DNA from: Chitinophagaceae bacterium
GTDB taxonomy: Bacteria; Bacteroidota; Bacteroidia; Chitinophagales; Chitinophagaceae
Assembly: GCA_016699815.1 (NCBI GenBank)
Contig: CP065012.1
Span: 992,001-1,056,000 of the forward strand
Length of the DNA: 64,000 bases
Direction: 5' to 3'
Position 1 is the first letter of the stretch; every line of letters starts with the position of its first letter. Shown one piece after another: positions 27,201 through 35,308 of the stretch. A model generated the notes under the pieces. That model did no database searches, was not told where the DNA came from, and saw nothing but the letters and a program-made list of their open reading frames with translations. Made by a program: the position numbers and the translations under genes.

Positions 27201-28841
27201 GGCACAGGTACTTCAACTGCACCTACTCCTGCTACAACATCTGTTGGCAGCACAATTTATTATGTATCGCAAACTGCAAATGGCTGCGAAAGCCCAAGAA
27301 CGGCAATTACAGTAAACGTTACAGCTACACCTACTGCCCCAACAGCAACAAGCCCGATAAATTATTGCCAAAATGCAACGGCAACACCTTTAATAGCAAC
27401 AGGCTCTAATTTACTTTGGTATGCAAATGCAACGGGTGGAACAGGCAGTAGCACTGCACCTATACCATCAACAGCAACAGTAGGGTCTGTTAGTTATTAT
27501 GTAAGCCAAACCCAAAGTTGCGGCGAAAGCCCAAGAACAGAAATTGTTGTAGTTACTAATGCCATCCCATCTGCGCCTGCTGTAACAGCTAATTATAGCT
27601 ATTGTCAAAATGTTGCTGCAACAGTGCTTACTGCAACCGGCTCCAATTTATTATGGTACACTTCGGCATCGGGTGGCCAGAGTAGCGCTACGCCACCTAC
27701 TCCTTTAACCAATACAGCAGGTTCAACAAACTATTATGTTTCACAAACGGTAAACGGATGTGAAAGCCCGAGGGCAATGATTACAGTTTCCGTAAATGCT
27801 GCACCATCTGCGCCAAACGTAACAAGTACTATTAGCTATTGCCAAAATGCAACGGCAACACCTTTAATAGCAACAGGCTCTAATTTACTTTGGTATGCAA
27901 ATGCAACGGGTGGTACAGGAAGCGCTACAGCGCCAACACCTTCTACTGCAAATTTGGGAAACACTAATTACTATGTTTCACAAACTGCAAATGGTTGTGA
28001 AAGCCCAAGAGCAATGATAACGGTAACCATCAATGCAGCACCAGCAGCACCGGCTGTTACAGCAGAAATTACCTATTGTCAAAATGCAACGGCTACCCCA
28101 TTAACGGCAAACGGAAACAGCCTGCTCTGGTATTTGGTTCCTACAGGTGGCACAGGTTCTTTCACAGCTCCTACTCCATCAACAACTACTGCAGGCGTTA
28201 CTATGTATTTTGTAAGCCAGTTTAATAATTGTGGCGAAAGCCCAAGGGCAACTATTACAGTTACGATTAATGCAACGCCTGCTTCTCCATCTGGTTTAAC
28301 AGTAACCAATATAACCGCTACATCTGCTACCCTTTCATGGACAGGCAGTACAGGAAGTTTTTACTATGTACAATATAAAGAATCAACAAGCAGTAGCTGG
28401 GTTACCGCAGCATCGGCAATAACCATTACAACATTAGATATTTCTAATTTACTTATGGGAAAAACTTACGATTGGAGGGTAAGCGCCAATTGCGATAATA
28501 CCAATAGCGGGAACTATGCTGCTTCCCAGTTCGGCACTTCATCAAGAAATAACCAAATTACCAATATTAAAAATGGCATTGGTATTAAAATTTCTCCCAA
28601 CCCGGTAATGGGCAGTAATGCCATTATAGATTATAGCGTATCGGAAAATGGCAAAGTAGAAATTGCTGTTGTAAACTCTGTGGGACAGGTAGTAAAAAAA
28701 TTAGAACAAGCAAACCGTACCGCAGGGCAATATAGCTTTACCATCACAAACCAGTTGGACAACCTTGCTTCTGGCGCTTATTATTTAAAACTAACACAAA
28801 ACAAAAAGCACAACAGTATACTCTTTGTTAAAGTACCATAA
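24264..28841 (+). CDS. secreted multidomain GH13 amylase with six Ig-like repeats and a type IX sorting domain
   Basis: A 1525-residue secreted enzyme. It has a signal peptide (about 1-19), an N-terminal beta domain (about 20-245), a CBM48-type domain (about 255-360, with LFAPGKTSAVVIGDFSNW) and a GH13 barrel (about 390-750). The catalytic residues are Asp557 (GFRWDLS), Glu603 (ILEHLGN) and Asp666 (AESHDEER). Six Ig-like repeats of about 79 residues follow (about 860-1340), each with YCQ...LLWY...GGTGS...YYVSQ...ESPR. Then come a fibronectin type III domain (PSGLTVTNITATSATLSW) and a type IX sorting domain (ISPNPVMGS to the end). It should be displayed on the surface and cut starch into oligosaccharides for SusCD. 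The open frame begins at a TTG two codons upstream; I use the ATG at 24264. Overlap with the Nudix regulator's operon is discussed there. Confidence 0.9.
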   Translation: MKKFAILLLASFIVLSATAQQRLLTWAPEFAADNSSITITVDCNKGSQGLLNYEGGNSNNVYVHIGVITSVNPVAGAWQYVPFSWGSTTAAAKATPLGNNKYSYTITNIRAFFGVPAGETILKVATIFRNATGSLKQVNSDGSDMYVPVYGAGEFAVRMNLPPFEPRFIPWLEPITAGIGQQIGITGVSSQNANLSLTLNGNNIGTANGLSTISASPTLSTSCDQKVILTGTNGPNTAKDSFSFYIPPSTVVENLPAGVQDGINYLPGNTSVTLVLFAPGKTSAVVIGDFSNWQSSCTYQMKKTPDGNRFFITLTGLTSGTIYKFQYVVDGTITIADPYSELILDPWNDQYISANTFPNMPAYPTGLTSGVVGTFQTAAPQYTWSNSSYSRPDKKSIVVYELLLRDFLASGNWQTLTDTLNYLQRLGVNAIEVMPFNEFDGNSSWGYNPDFFFAPDKAYGTKNNLKRFIDSAHSKGMAVIMDAVLNHATGLCPLVQLWWNSANNTPAANSPFFNVTSTHPFSVFNDFNHESEATKYFVSRYIRHWLTEYKLDGFRWDLSKGFTQHVSTNVGSWNTYDPSRVAIWNRYYDSTQAVSNGSYCILEHLGNDDEEAALSNIGMLLWGKMTDQYNQNTMGFASNSDINRAFALNRAGWSKLHLVTYAESHDEERIMYKNLTFGNSTNAAHNVKNLQIALSRTEAMMPFLLLIPGPKMLWEFGELGYDKSIFMCEDGTVPQPYGTDNCKLAPKPPLWNYYSDAARKKIFTVVSGLNALRKAKPNAFLSNAISGNLGSTLLKFLIINHPDLSVVAMANFDVTAQNITVTFPSAGTWTNYFTQATYSATGAAQTINLQPGEYRVYVNQSNCTTAAPSATTPVVYCQGANANVLTASGSGLLWYTTATGGTGSSTAPAPSTANVGNTSYYVSQTVGGCEGPRTEIVVTVSGLPSAPTATTTINYCLGDAATALNATGSNLLWFTTATGGTGTSTAPTPATTSVGSTIYYVSQTANGCESPRTAITVNVTATPTAPTATSPINYCQNATATPLIATGSNLLWYANATGGTGSSTAPIPSTATVGSVSYYVSQTQSCGESPRTEIVVVTNAIPSAPAVTANYSYCQNVAATVLTATGSNLLWYTSASGGQSSATPPTPLTNTAGSTNYYVSQTVNGCESPRAMITVSVNAAPSAPNVTSTISYCQNATATPLIATGSNLLWYANATGGTGSATAPTPSTANLGNTNYYVSQTANGCESPRAMITVTINAAPAAPAVTAEITYCQNATATPLTANGNSLLWYLVPTGGTGSFTAPTPSTTTAGVTMYFVSQFNNCGESPRATITVTINATPASPSGLTVTNITATSATLSWTGSTGSFYYVQYKESTSSSWVTAASAITITTLDISNLLMGKTYDWRVSANCDNTNSGNYAASQFGTSSRNNQITNIKNGIGIKISPNPVMGSNAIIDYSVSENGKVEIAVVNSVGQVVKKLEQANRTAGQYSFTITNQLDNLASGAYYLKLTQNKKHNSILFVKVP
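27363..27913 (+). repeat. 77-bp exact DNA repeat inside the Ig-like repeats
   Basis: 27363-27439 and 27837-27913 are identical over 77 bases and lie 474 bases apart, exactly two 237-bp repeat units. Other units differ much more at DNA level. Recent recombination or gene conversion between the third and fifth Ig-like repeats would explain this. Confidence 0.85.
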
Positions 28842-28852
28842 GCAATATTAAA

Positions 28853-29590
28853 ATGACAGCAGAAGAACAAAAGCAAATAGCCATTGCCAAGAGCCTTCAA
28901 ACAGAGCAAGGAGAGGTTGAAAAAATAAATAAAATTGCCCTTTCTATTGACCTGGCTATTTTTGGTTTTAGTGAGAATACACTAAAGGTTTTATTAATAA
29001 GGAGCGATTTAAAAAAATATAAAGAACAATGGAGCCTTTTGGGCGACCTTATAAAACCCACAGAAGAACTGGATACAGCCGCATACCGGGTGTTGCGCCA
29101 GCGTACAGGAATGGACGATGTTTTCCTGGAACAGGTGCATACTTTTGGCGAAGTAAAAAGACACCCTGCAGGCCGGGTGGTAACCATTGCTTATTATTCT
29201 TTAATAAATATTGAACACCATAAACTTAATATTTTAGATAACGAACTGCACTGGCATGATGTAAAATCGGTAACCAACCTGGCTTTTGACCACCAGCAAA
29301 TTTTTGAAACCTGCTATAGGCGTTTACAAAAACGCATACAGGAACACCCGCTGGGTTTTAGCCTTTTGCCCAAAAAATTTTCACTTAGAGAATTGCAAAA
29401 CCTTTATGAAGCCATCTTAGATACCAAACTAGACAGAAGAAACTTTCGTAAAAAATTCTTTTCGATGGATTTACTTACCGATATGAACGAAATGGAAAGA
29501 GATGTGCCACACCGCCCAGGTAAACTTTACCAGTTTAATTATAAAAAATACGAAAAGAGAAAAAAAGTATGGGTAGGAATAGATTTTTAA
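28853..29590 (+). CDS. Nudix-domain transcriptional regulator (NrtR/AraR type)
   Basis: A 245-residue protein. The N-terminal part (about 28-155) is Nudix-like: LAIFGFSENTLKVLLIRS, then GDLIKPTEELDTAAYRVLRQRTG where the Nudix box should be. The box has lost the REUxEE acids (RVLRQRTG instead), so hydrolase activity is unlikely and the domain probably senses a ligand. A winged helix follows (about 165-235, FSLRELQNLYEAILDTKLD and RRNFRKKF). AraR of Bacteroides thetaiotaomicron, an arabinose regulator, has this design. The gene is 12 bases after the large GH13 gene and upstream of susC, in the place where SusR or a LacI regulator might be. It is a good candidate for the protein that binds the GTGTAAA palindromes. 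Confidence 0.8.
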   Translation: MTAEEQKQIAIAKSLQTEQGEVEKINKIALSIDLAIFGFSENTLKVLLIRSDLKKYKEQWSLLGDLIKPTEELDTAAYRVLRQRTGMDDVFLEQVHTFGEVKRHPAGRVVTIAYYSLINIEHHKLNILDNELHWHDVKSVTNLAFDHQQIFETCYRRLQKRIQEHPLGFSLLPKKFSLRELQNLYEAILDTKLDRRNFRKKFFSMDLLTDMNEMERDVPHRPGKLYQFNYKKYEKRKKVWVGIDF

Positions 29591-29717
29591 TGACATGCAG
29601 CGTAAGTTAATGATAAACAGCCGTATAAGAAAGGTTATTTGGGCCAGATAATGTTAAAAACAGCGGCAAAAAATAATTCGTTAAAAAAGTTAAAATTATT
29701 ATAAAAAATATACCTTC

Positions 29718-29732
29718 GTGTAAAATGTACAC
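29718..29732. promoter_or_regulatory. palindromic operator candidate upstream of susC, site 1
   Basis: GTGTAAAATGTACAC matches the 7-1-7 palindrome of the locus with one arm mismatch, about 63 bases before the susC ATG. A second, weaker site follows at 29742. Confidence 0.6.
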
Positions 29733-29741
29733 ATACTATTT

Positions 29742-29756
29742 GTGTATAATTTACGC
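29742..29756. promoter_or_regulatory. palindromic operator candidate upstream of susC, site 2
   Basis: GTGTATAATTTACGC keeps the outline of the palindrome with two arm mismatches. Its centre is 24 bases from that of site 1. Two sites may allow cooperative binding before susC. Confidence 0.4.
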
Positions 29757-29794
29757 ATTGTTTTTTTCAATTCTAAATCGATAACGTTTGCATT

Positions 29795-32782
29795 ATGAAA
29801 AAATGTAACCAAGCAATTTCCAAAATTGTCTCTGCTTGCCTGCTGTTTATGAGTATCTCAGTAACAGTATTTGCACAAACCGTTGTTACCGGCAAAGTAA
29901 CCAACTCCAGTAACGGATTGCCCGTAGTAGGCGCTACCGTTACCATAAAAGGTACAGACACCAGGACCCAAACAAACAGTTCCGGTGAATACAGTATCAA
30001 AGTATCATCTTTAAATGCAGTACTTGTCTTCACATCTGTTGGCTATAACATGCAGCAGGTTGTAGCTTCCAATGCAGCAAATGTAGTGCTGAGCGAAGCG
30101 GCACAAAAACTTGAAGACATTGTAGTGGTTGCCTACGGCACCCGTAAAAAAACAGACCTTACCGGCTCTGTTACTGCAGTATCTTCCAAAGACTTTCAAA
30201 AAGGAAACATTGCCTCTAGCGAACAATTGCTACAGGGTAAAGTTGCCGGCCTGGAAGTAACTACCGGCGGAGGTTCGGCAGGTGGCGGAAGTAAATTAAG
30301 GATACGTGGCGGCGCTTCCCTATTTGCCAGCAACGACCCATTGATTGTTATTGATGGCGTGCCGGTAGAAGGCAACGGCATTGCAGGTTCGGCAAATCTT
30401 CTCAATACCATTAACCCAAATGATATTGAGAGCATGAGTGTGCTTAAGGATGCTTCTGCAACTGCACTGTACGGTGCAAGGGCAACAAATGGCGTAGTAA
30501 TTATCAGCACTAAAAAAGGTACAAGCCGTAAACCGGTATTTAATTTCAATACTAAAATTTCAATGGGTAGTGTTGCTAATAAAGCAAAGGTTTTATCTGC
30601 TGATGAAGTAAGAAATATTGTAAACAGTTCGGGCAACAACACCTACATCCCATTATTGGGAAGCGCCAATACCGACTGGCAGGACCAGATATATCAATCT
30701 GCCTTAGGCTTTGACAATAACATTAGTGTTGCCGGTAAACAAAGGATGGCAAAAGATTTTGAATTGCCTTACCGGTTATCACTTGGTTATTTAACACAGG
30801 ATGGTGTTTTAAAAACCAATAATTTCAAAAGGTTAACAACTGCTATTAACTTATCCCCTAAATTTTTGGATAACCACCTTAGCCTAAACATTAATGCAAA
30901 ACTGGCCAATACCAAAAACCGTTTTGCCGATGAAGGCGCTATTGGAACCGCCATTACCTTTGACCCAACAAAACCCGTAAATTCCGGCGTAAAAAAATAT
31001 GGTGGCTTTTGGGAGTGGGAACTGGGTGGATCGCCTCTTGGTTTAGCGCCACGTAACCCACTTGGCCTGCTGGAATTAAGGAACAACAGATCTACCGTAA
31101 ACCGTTTTATAGGAAATATACAGGTAGATTATAAATTCCACTTCTTTCCCGATTTACATTTTTTGGCTAATATTGGTATGGACAGGTCACATGGTGAAGG
31201 AAAAGATATTGTTGATTCTACTTCGGTAGTTTCCGTTTTAAGCTTTAGCAACAAAGGCCGCCTTACAAAATATAACCAAACCAAAACCAGCAAACTTGCC
31301 GATGTACAATTATTTTATGAAAAAGAATTTTCAGCAGGCAATAAAATTGATGTGCTGGTAGGCCATGGTTACCAGGAGTTTTTTACATCCTGGGATAATT
31401 TCCCCACCTATTTCCAAAACGGCACATTAAATACCGGAGAAGCAGCACCACTTTATCCTGATGATAAAAATGGTTTTGCCATTGACTCGTACCTGGGAAG
31501 AATGAACCTTACTTTGGCCGATAAATATTTAATTACCGCATCAATAAGAAGAGATGCCAGTTCAAAATTTGCAAAAGATAAAAGAGTAGGTTATTTCCCT
31601 GCCGTTGCTTTGGCCTGGAAATTAAAAGATGAATTCTTTAAAAATACCTCTGTTTTAACCGACCTAAAATTAAGGGCAAGCTGGGGTACCACGGGCCAGC
31701 AGGATGGTATTGCTTTAAACTACTACCTGCCTATTTATTACCAGGGCCAAAACAGCGCCCAGTTTGAATTTGGTGGCCAATATTACAATAACTACAGGCC
31801 TACTGCCTTTAACTCCGATTTAAAATGGGAAACCACCGAAACAAGCAATTTAGGCCTTGATTTTGGTTTTATCCAAAACAGGGTTACCGGTTCTATAGAT
31901 GTATATCAAAAGAAAACAAAAGATTTATTAAGTTATATTGATGTAGCCCCCGGCGCAAACTTTGATATTACCATTTTGAAAAACGTTGGTAACCTCGAAA
32001 ATAAAGGTGTTGAATTTACCATAAATACTGTGCCGGTTAAAACTCAAAAGCTCATCTGGGATTTTGGCTTTAATATTTCATATAACAAAACAGAAATTAC
32101 CAAACTCAACCAGCATCAAGGTTCTGGCTATAAAGGTATATTAACCTCTGGCATCAGTGGCGGTACTGGAAATAATATTGGTGTATTAGCCGTAGGTTAC
32201 GCTCCTTATACCTTCCTCCCTTATACACAGGTGTATGGCCAGGATGGCAAACCCATTGAAGGATTGTATGATGATATAGACAGGGATGGCGTAGTAACAG
32301 AAACCGGCGACAGGAATTATTTCAAAAAACCTGCCCCGGATTATATGTTTGGTATCAGCACTGGTGTTACTATAAAAGATTTTACGCTTAGCATTGCCGG
32401 GCACGGTATGCTGGGCAATTATTTGTACAACAATTTTAACTCAGAAAATGGGGTTTTAAGAAATATACTAAACCCGGTTTTGTATATTGGCAATGCATCG
32501 GTAAATTATAATGAAACCCATTTTTCCAACAACAGGTACCTTTCTAATTATTATATAGAAAATGCAAGTTTTTTCAAATTAGATAATATTAACCTTGGTT
32601 ATAATCTTGGTAAAGTAATCAATAATAAAACCAACCTAAGAGTGAATGCCAGCATACAGAATGTATTTGTAATTACAAAATATACCGGTGCCGACCCGGA
32701 AAATGCCAGCAGTTCAGGCGTAGATAATAATATTTATCCCCGCCCACGCATTTTTAGTTTAGGAGCCAATTTAGATTTCTAA
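29795..32782 (+). CDS. susC: SusC-like TonB-dependent outer-membrane transporter
   Basis: A 995-residue protein. A signal peptide (about 1-27, ending TVFAQ) precedes a carboxypeptidase-regulatory-like beta domain (about 30-105, VVTGKVTNSSNGLPVVGATVTIKGT). Next is the plug domain with VVVAYGTRKKTDLTGSV, the LRIRGG motif and DASATALYGARATNGVVIISTKKG, which are hallmarks of SusC. The 22-strand barrel follows and ends NIYPRPRIFSLGANLDF. It pairs with the SusD gene 23 bases downstream to import maltooligosaccharides. The name fits the neighbours (GH13, SusD, SusE/F). GTTTGCATTATG before the start hints at a very short 5' leader. Confidence 0.95.
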   Translation: MKKCNQAISKIVSACLLFMSISVTVFAQTVVTGKVTNSSNGLPVVGATVTIKGTDTRTQTNSSGEYSIKVSSLNAVLVFTSVGYNMQQVVASNAANVVLSEAAQKLEDIVVVAYGTRKKTDLTGSVTAVSSKDFQKGNIASSEQLLQGKVAGLEVTTGGGSAGGGSKLRIRGGASLFASNDPLIVIDGVPVEGNGIAGSANLLNTINPNDIESMSVLKDASATALYGARATNGVVIISTKKGTSRKPVFNFNTKISMGSVANKAKVLSADEVRNIVNSSGNNTYIPLLGSANTDWQDQIYQSALGFDNNISVAGKQRMAKDFELPYRLSLGYLTQDGVLKTNNFKRLTTAINLSPKFLDNHLSLNINAKLANTKNRFADEGAIGTAITFDPTKPVNSGVKKYGGFWEWELGGSPLGLAPRNPLGLLELRNNRSTVNRFIGNIQVDYKFHFFPDLHFLANIGMDRSHGEGKDIVDSTSVVSVLSFSNKGRLTKYNQTKTSKLADVQLFYEKEFSAGNKIDVLVGHGYQEFFTSWDNFPTYFQNGTLNTGEAAPLYPDDKNGFAIDSYLGRMNLTLADKYLITASIRRDASSKFAKDKRVGYFPAVALAWKLKDEFFKNTSVLTDLKLRASWGTTGQQDGIALNYYLPIYYQGQNSAQFEFGGQYYNNYRPTAFNSDLKWETTETSNLGLDFGFIQNRVTGSIDVYQKKTKDLLSYIDVAPGANFDITILKNVGNLENKGVEFTINTVPVKTQKLIWDFGFNISYNKTEITKLNQHQGSGYKGILTSGISGGTGNNIGVLAVGYAPYTFLPYTQVYGQDGKPIEGLYDDIDRDGVVTETGDRNYFKKPAPDYMFGISTGVTIKDFTLSIAGHGMLGNYLYNNFNSENGVLRNILNPVLYIGNASVNYNETHFSNNRYLSNYYIENASFFKLDNINLGYNLGKVINNKTNLRVNASIQNVFVITKYTGADPENASSSGVDNNIYPRPRIFSLGANLDF

Positions 32783-32805
32783 TTTAATTTTAAAAATCAT
32801 TTCAA

Positions 32806-34410
32806 ATGAAAAATAAAATATTTCAAAAAATTGCATTCACCATTATTGCAGGGCTTTTCTTAAATGCCTGCTCTAATAAGCTGGATATTTATCCCAAAAA
32901 TGGCCTCTCTGCCGACCAGGTATATTCCAGCCCGGATGGGTATAAATCTGTATTAGGAAAAATATACCAAACCTTATCTACTACTGGTAATGCAGGCCCA
33001 GCTGGCGATCCCGATATTGCAGGCGGACTTAATGAAGGCTCGCAAATTGCATTTATCCGTGGATTTTTTAATTGCGAAGAATTGCCTACAGATGAAGCTG
33101 TAGTTGCCTGGAACGACCAAACCATTCATGATTTTCATGATTTAAAATGGACCAGTGCCGATCCTTTTTTAAAAGGGATGTATGCACGCCCTATTTACAA
33201 TATTTCTTTGGCCAATGAATTCATCAGAGAATCTGCCGATGAAAAACTGTCTGCAAGGGGCATTACCGGCGCTGCTGCCGATGAAGTAAAAAACCTTAGA
33301 GGCGAAGCAAGGTTTTTAAGAGCATTTAATTATTGGGTAATGCTGGATATTTTTGGCAAATCTACTTTTTTAACCGAAGAGGATGGCGTGGGTGAATTTT
33401 ATCCCAGAGAAATTTCAAGAGCAGATTTATACTCTTATATAGAATCTGAATTACTGATTTGCGATGCAGAACTACCTGCGGCAAAATCAGCTCAATACGG
33501 CCGTGTAGATAAGGCTGCTGCCTGGGCCTTGCTGGCAAGGCTTTACCTAAATGCCGGAGTTTATAGCGGTAGCACAAAATATACTGAAGCTATTACCTAC
33601 GCACAAAAAGTAATAAGCGCTGGTTATATGTTGCATAGCAATTACAGGGAACTGTTTATGGCCGATAACGACAGGACAAGCAAGGATGAATTTATTTTTG
33701 TAGCTCCATGCGATGGGCTTACGGGAAAAGCTTATGGAAACACTACCTTTTTTATACATGGAGCATCCGGTGGAGATTATTTAGAATTTGGCGCAAATAA
33801 TGGCTGGTTTGGCTACAGAGCAACAAAAGCTTTTGCAAGCATTTGGCCCGATCTTACGGGCAATACCGATAAAAGAGCCATGTTTCAAACCAGCGCTTAT
33901 AACGCAACTTTAAGCCAGGCAGATATTGATGATATTGCCAATTTCTCCAATGGGCTCCATGTAAACAAATACAGGAACATTAGGGCAGATGGCGGCGCAG
34001 TAAGGGATCCAAACTCTGAGTTTTCTGATATTGATTTCCCTATTATTCGTTTACCGGAAATATACCTTATTTATGCAGAAGCTGTTTTGAGAGGCGGTTC
34101 CGGTGGCGATATAAATACTGCCTTAGGATATATTAACGACCTTAGAACAAGGGCAGCAGCAAACACCATTACTTCTCCTGAACTTACCTTGCAATTTATT
34201 TTAGATGAAAGGGCAAGAGAATTATATTGGGAAGGCCACCGCAGGACAGACCTTGTACGTTATAACCTTTTAACAACAGGTACTTATTTATGGCCCTGGA
34301 AAGGCGGCGTTGCCAATGGTACTGCCGTAAACAGCAAGTACAACATTTTTGCCATTCCCTCTGCCAACTTAAACTCAAATCCTAATCTTCATCAAAATAC
34401 AGGATACTGA
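32806..34410 (+). CDS. susD: SusD-like starch-binding lipoprotein
   Basis: A 534-residue lipoprotein with signal peptide and lipobox FLNAC (Cys22). It has the SusD/RagB pattern: TPR-like helices, with EARFLRAFNYWVMLDIFG, the ARLYLNAGVYSG helix, and a C-terminal LILDERARELYWEGHRRTDLVRY-like stretch (residues about 463-487). SusD binds glycan at the surface as a lid on SusC. It lies 23 bases after susC in the same operon. The binding specificity for starch is inferred from the neighbours. Confidence 0.94.
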   Translation: MKNKIFQKIAFTIIAGLFLNACSNKLDIYPKNGLSADQVYSSPDGYKSVLGKIYQTLSTTGNAGPAGDPDIAGGLNEGSQIAFIRGFFNCEELPTDEAVVAWNDQTIHDFHDLKWTSADPFLKGMYARPIYNISLANEFIRESADEKLSARGITGAAADEVKNLRGEARFLRAFNYWVMLDIFGKSTFLTEEDGVGEFYPREISRADLYSYIESELLICDAELPAAKSAQYGRVDKAAAWALLARLYLNAGVYSGSTKYTEAITYAQKVISAGYMLHSNYRELFMADNDRTSKDEFIFVAPCDGLTGKAYGNTTFFIHGASGGDYLEFGANNGWFGYRATKAFASIWPDLTGNTDKRAMFQTSAYNATLSQADIDDIANFSNGLHVNKYRNIRADGGAVRDPNSEFSDIDFPIIRLPEIYLIYAEAVLRGGSGGDINTALGYINDLRTRAAANTITSPELTLQFILDERARELYWEGHRRTDLVRYNLLTTGTYLWPWKGGVANGTAVNSKYNIFAIPSANLNSNPNLHQNTGY

Positions 34411-34435
34411 TTATTAATTTTCAAATTATTAAAAA

Positions 34436-35284
34436 ATGAAAAAAATTATTTCAAGTCTTTTCATTCTTTCAGCACTTGCCTTGCTTTTGGTATCTTGTAA
34501 GAAAGAAGAAAACGAAATTATTTTAGAAGGCGGAACCAACCCCATATTTACCGCCAGCACCGCCGGCCCGCTTGTACTATTAAAAGACAATGCAGCAGAC
34601 CCGGTTATAACACTTACGTGGACCAACCCCAATTACATGTTTAACACCGGCGTAAGTTCGCAGGATGTAAATTATGTATTGCAGGTAGATACCGAAGGAA
34701 GCAATTTTTCAAGTTCCTTTCTACAGGAATCTACCTTTGCCAACGACCTTAGCGTAATCCTTACCCACAAAGAACTCAATACCATTTTATCCAGGATGGA
34801 ATTAATGTCTGGCGTAGAACACAATGTAGAAATGCGTGTTAAAACTACCCTGGTTAATGGAGCAGCCCCGCTTTATTCCAATAGCTTTTTACTTAAAGTA
34901 ACTCCTTATCTCGACTTTGTGGTAGAGCCACCCGGCACCGCCGCCAATAACTATGATGATGGTGAATTATGGGCAGTTGGCGATGCCTTTGCATCGGGCT
35001 GGAGCAACCCATTACCTTCTCCTTACGATGTAAACCAAAAATTTACCCGTATTGATATTTTGCATTATGAAGCAGTACTTAATTTTAATGCAACCGGAGG
35101 TTATAAATTAATTCAGCAGCAAGGCGTGTGGGGAACCCAGTACCATGCTCTGGCACCTAACCTGGCGCTTTCGGGTAATTTTGAAAAAATGGATGCCGAT
35201 CCGCAATTTCCATCTCCCGGCCCGGGCTTATATAAAGTTGAAGTAAACTTTCAAACCGGTAAATACAAATTAACACCACAATAA
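34436..35284 (+). CDS. SusE-like outer-membrane lipoprotein
   Basis: A 282-residue lipoprotein with lipobox VSC at Cys21, followed by KKEENE, an acidic surface-export signal of Bacteroidota. An N-terminal SusE-type immunoglobulin-like domain (about 35-160: TLTWTNPNYMF and YVLQVDTEGSNF) and one C-terminal domain (about 170-282, ending YKVEVNFQTGKYKLTPQ) resemble the starch-binding modules of SusE/SusF. It probably helps hold starch at the surface. It lies between susD and a related longer gene, 25 bases after susD. It is shorter than Bacteroides SusE (387), with one binding module instead of two. Confidence 0.82.
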   Translation: MKKIISSLFILSALALLLVSCKKEENEIILEGGTNPIFTASTAGPLVLLKDNAADPVITLTWTNPNYMFNTGVSSQDVNYVLQVDTEGSNFSSSFLQESTFANDLSVILTHKELNTILSRMELMSGVEHNVEMRVKTTLVNGAAPLYSNSFLLKVTPYLDFVVEPPGTAANNYDDGELWAVGDAFASGWSNPLPSPYDVNQKFTRIDILHYEAVLNFNATGGYKLIQQQGVWGTQYHALAPNLALSGNFEKMDADPQFPSPGPGLYKVEVNFQTGKYKLTPQ

Positions 35285-35308
35285 TAAGCACACATAAACT
35301 TTCATAAA

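Noticed and set aside
26849..27409. Open frames in other frames of the Ig-like repeat region
   Set aside because: They are frame shadows of the repetitive coding sequence of the large GH13 gene.
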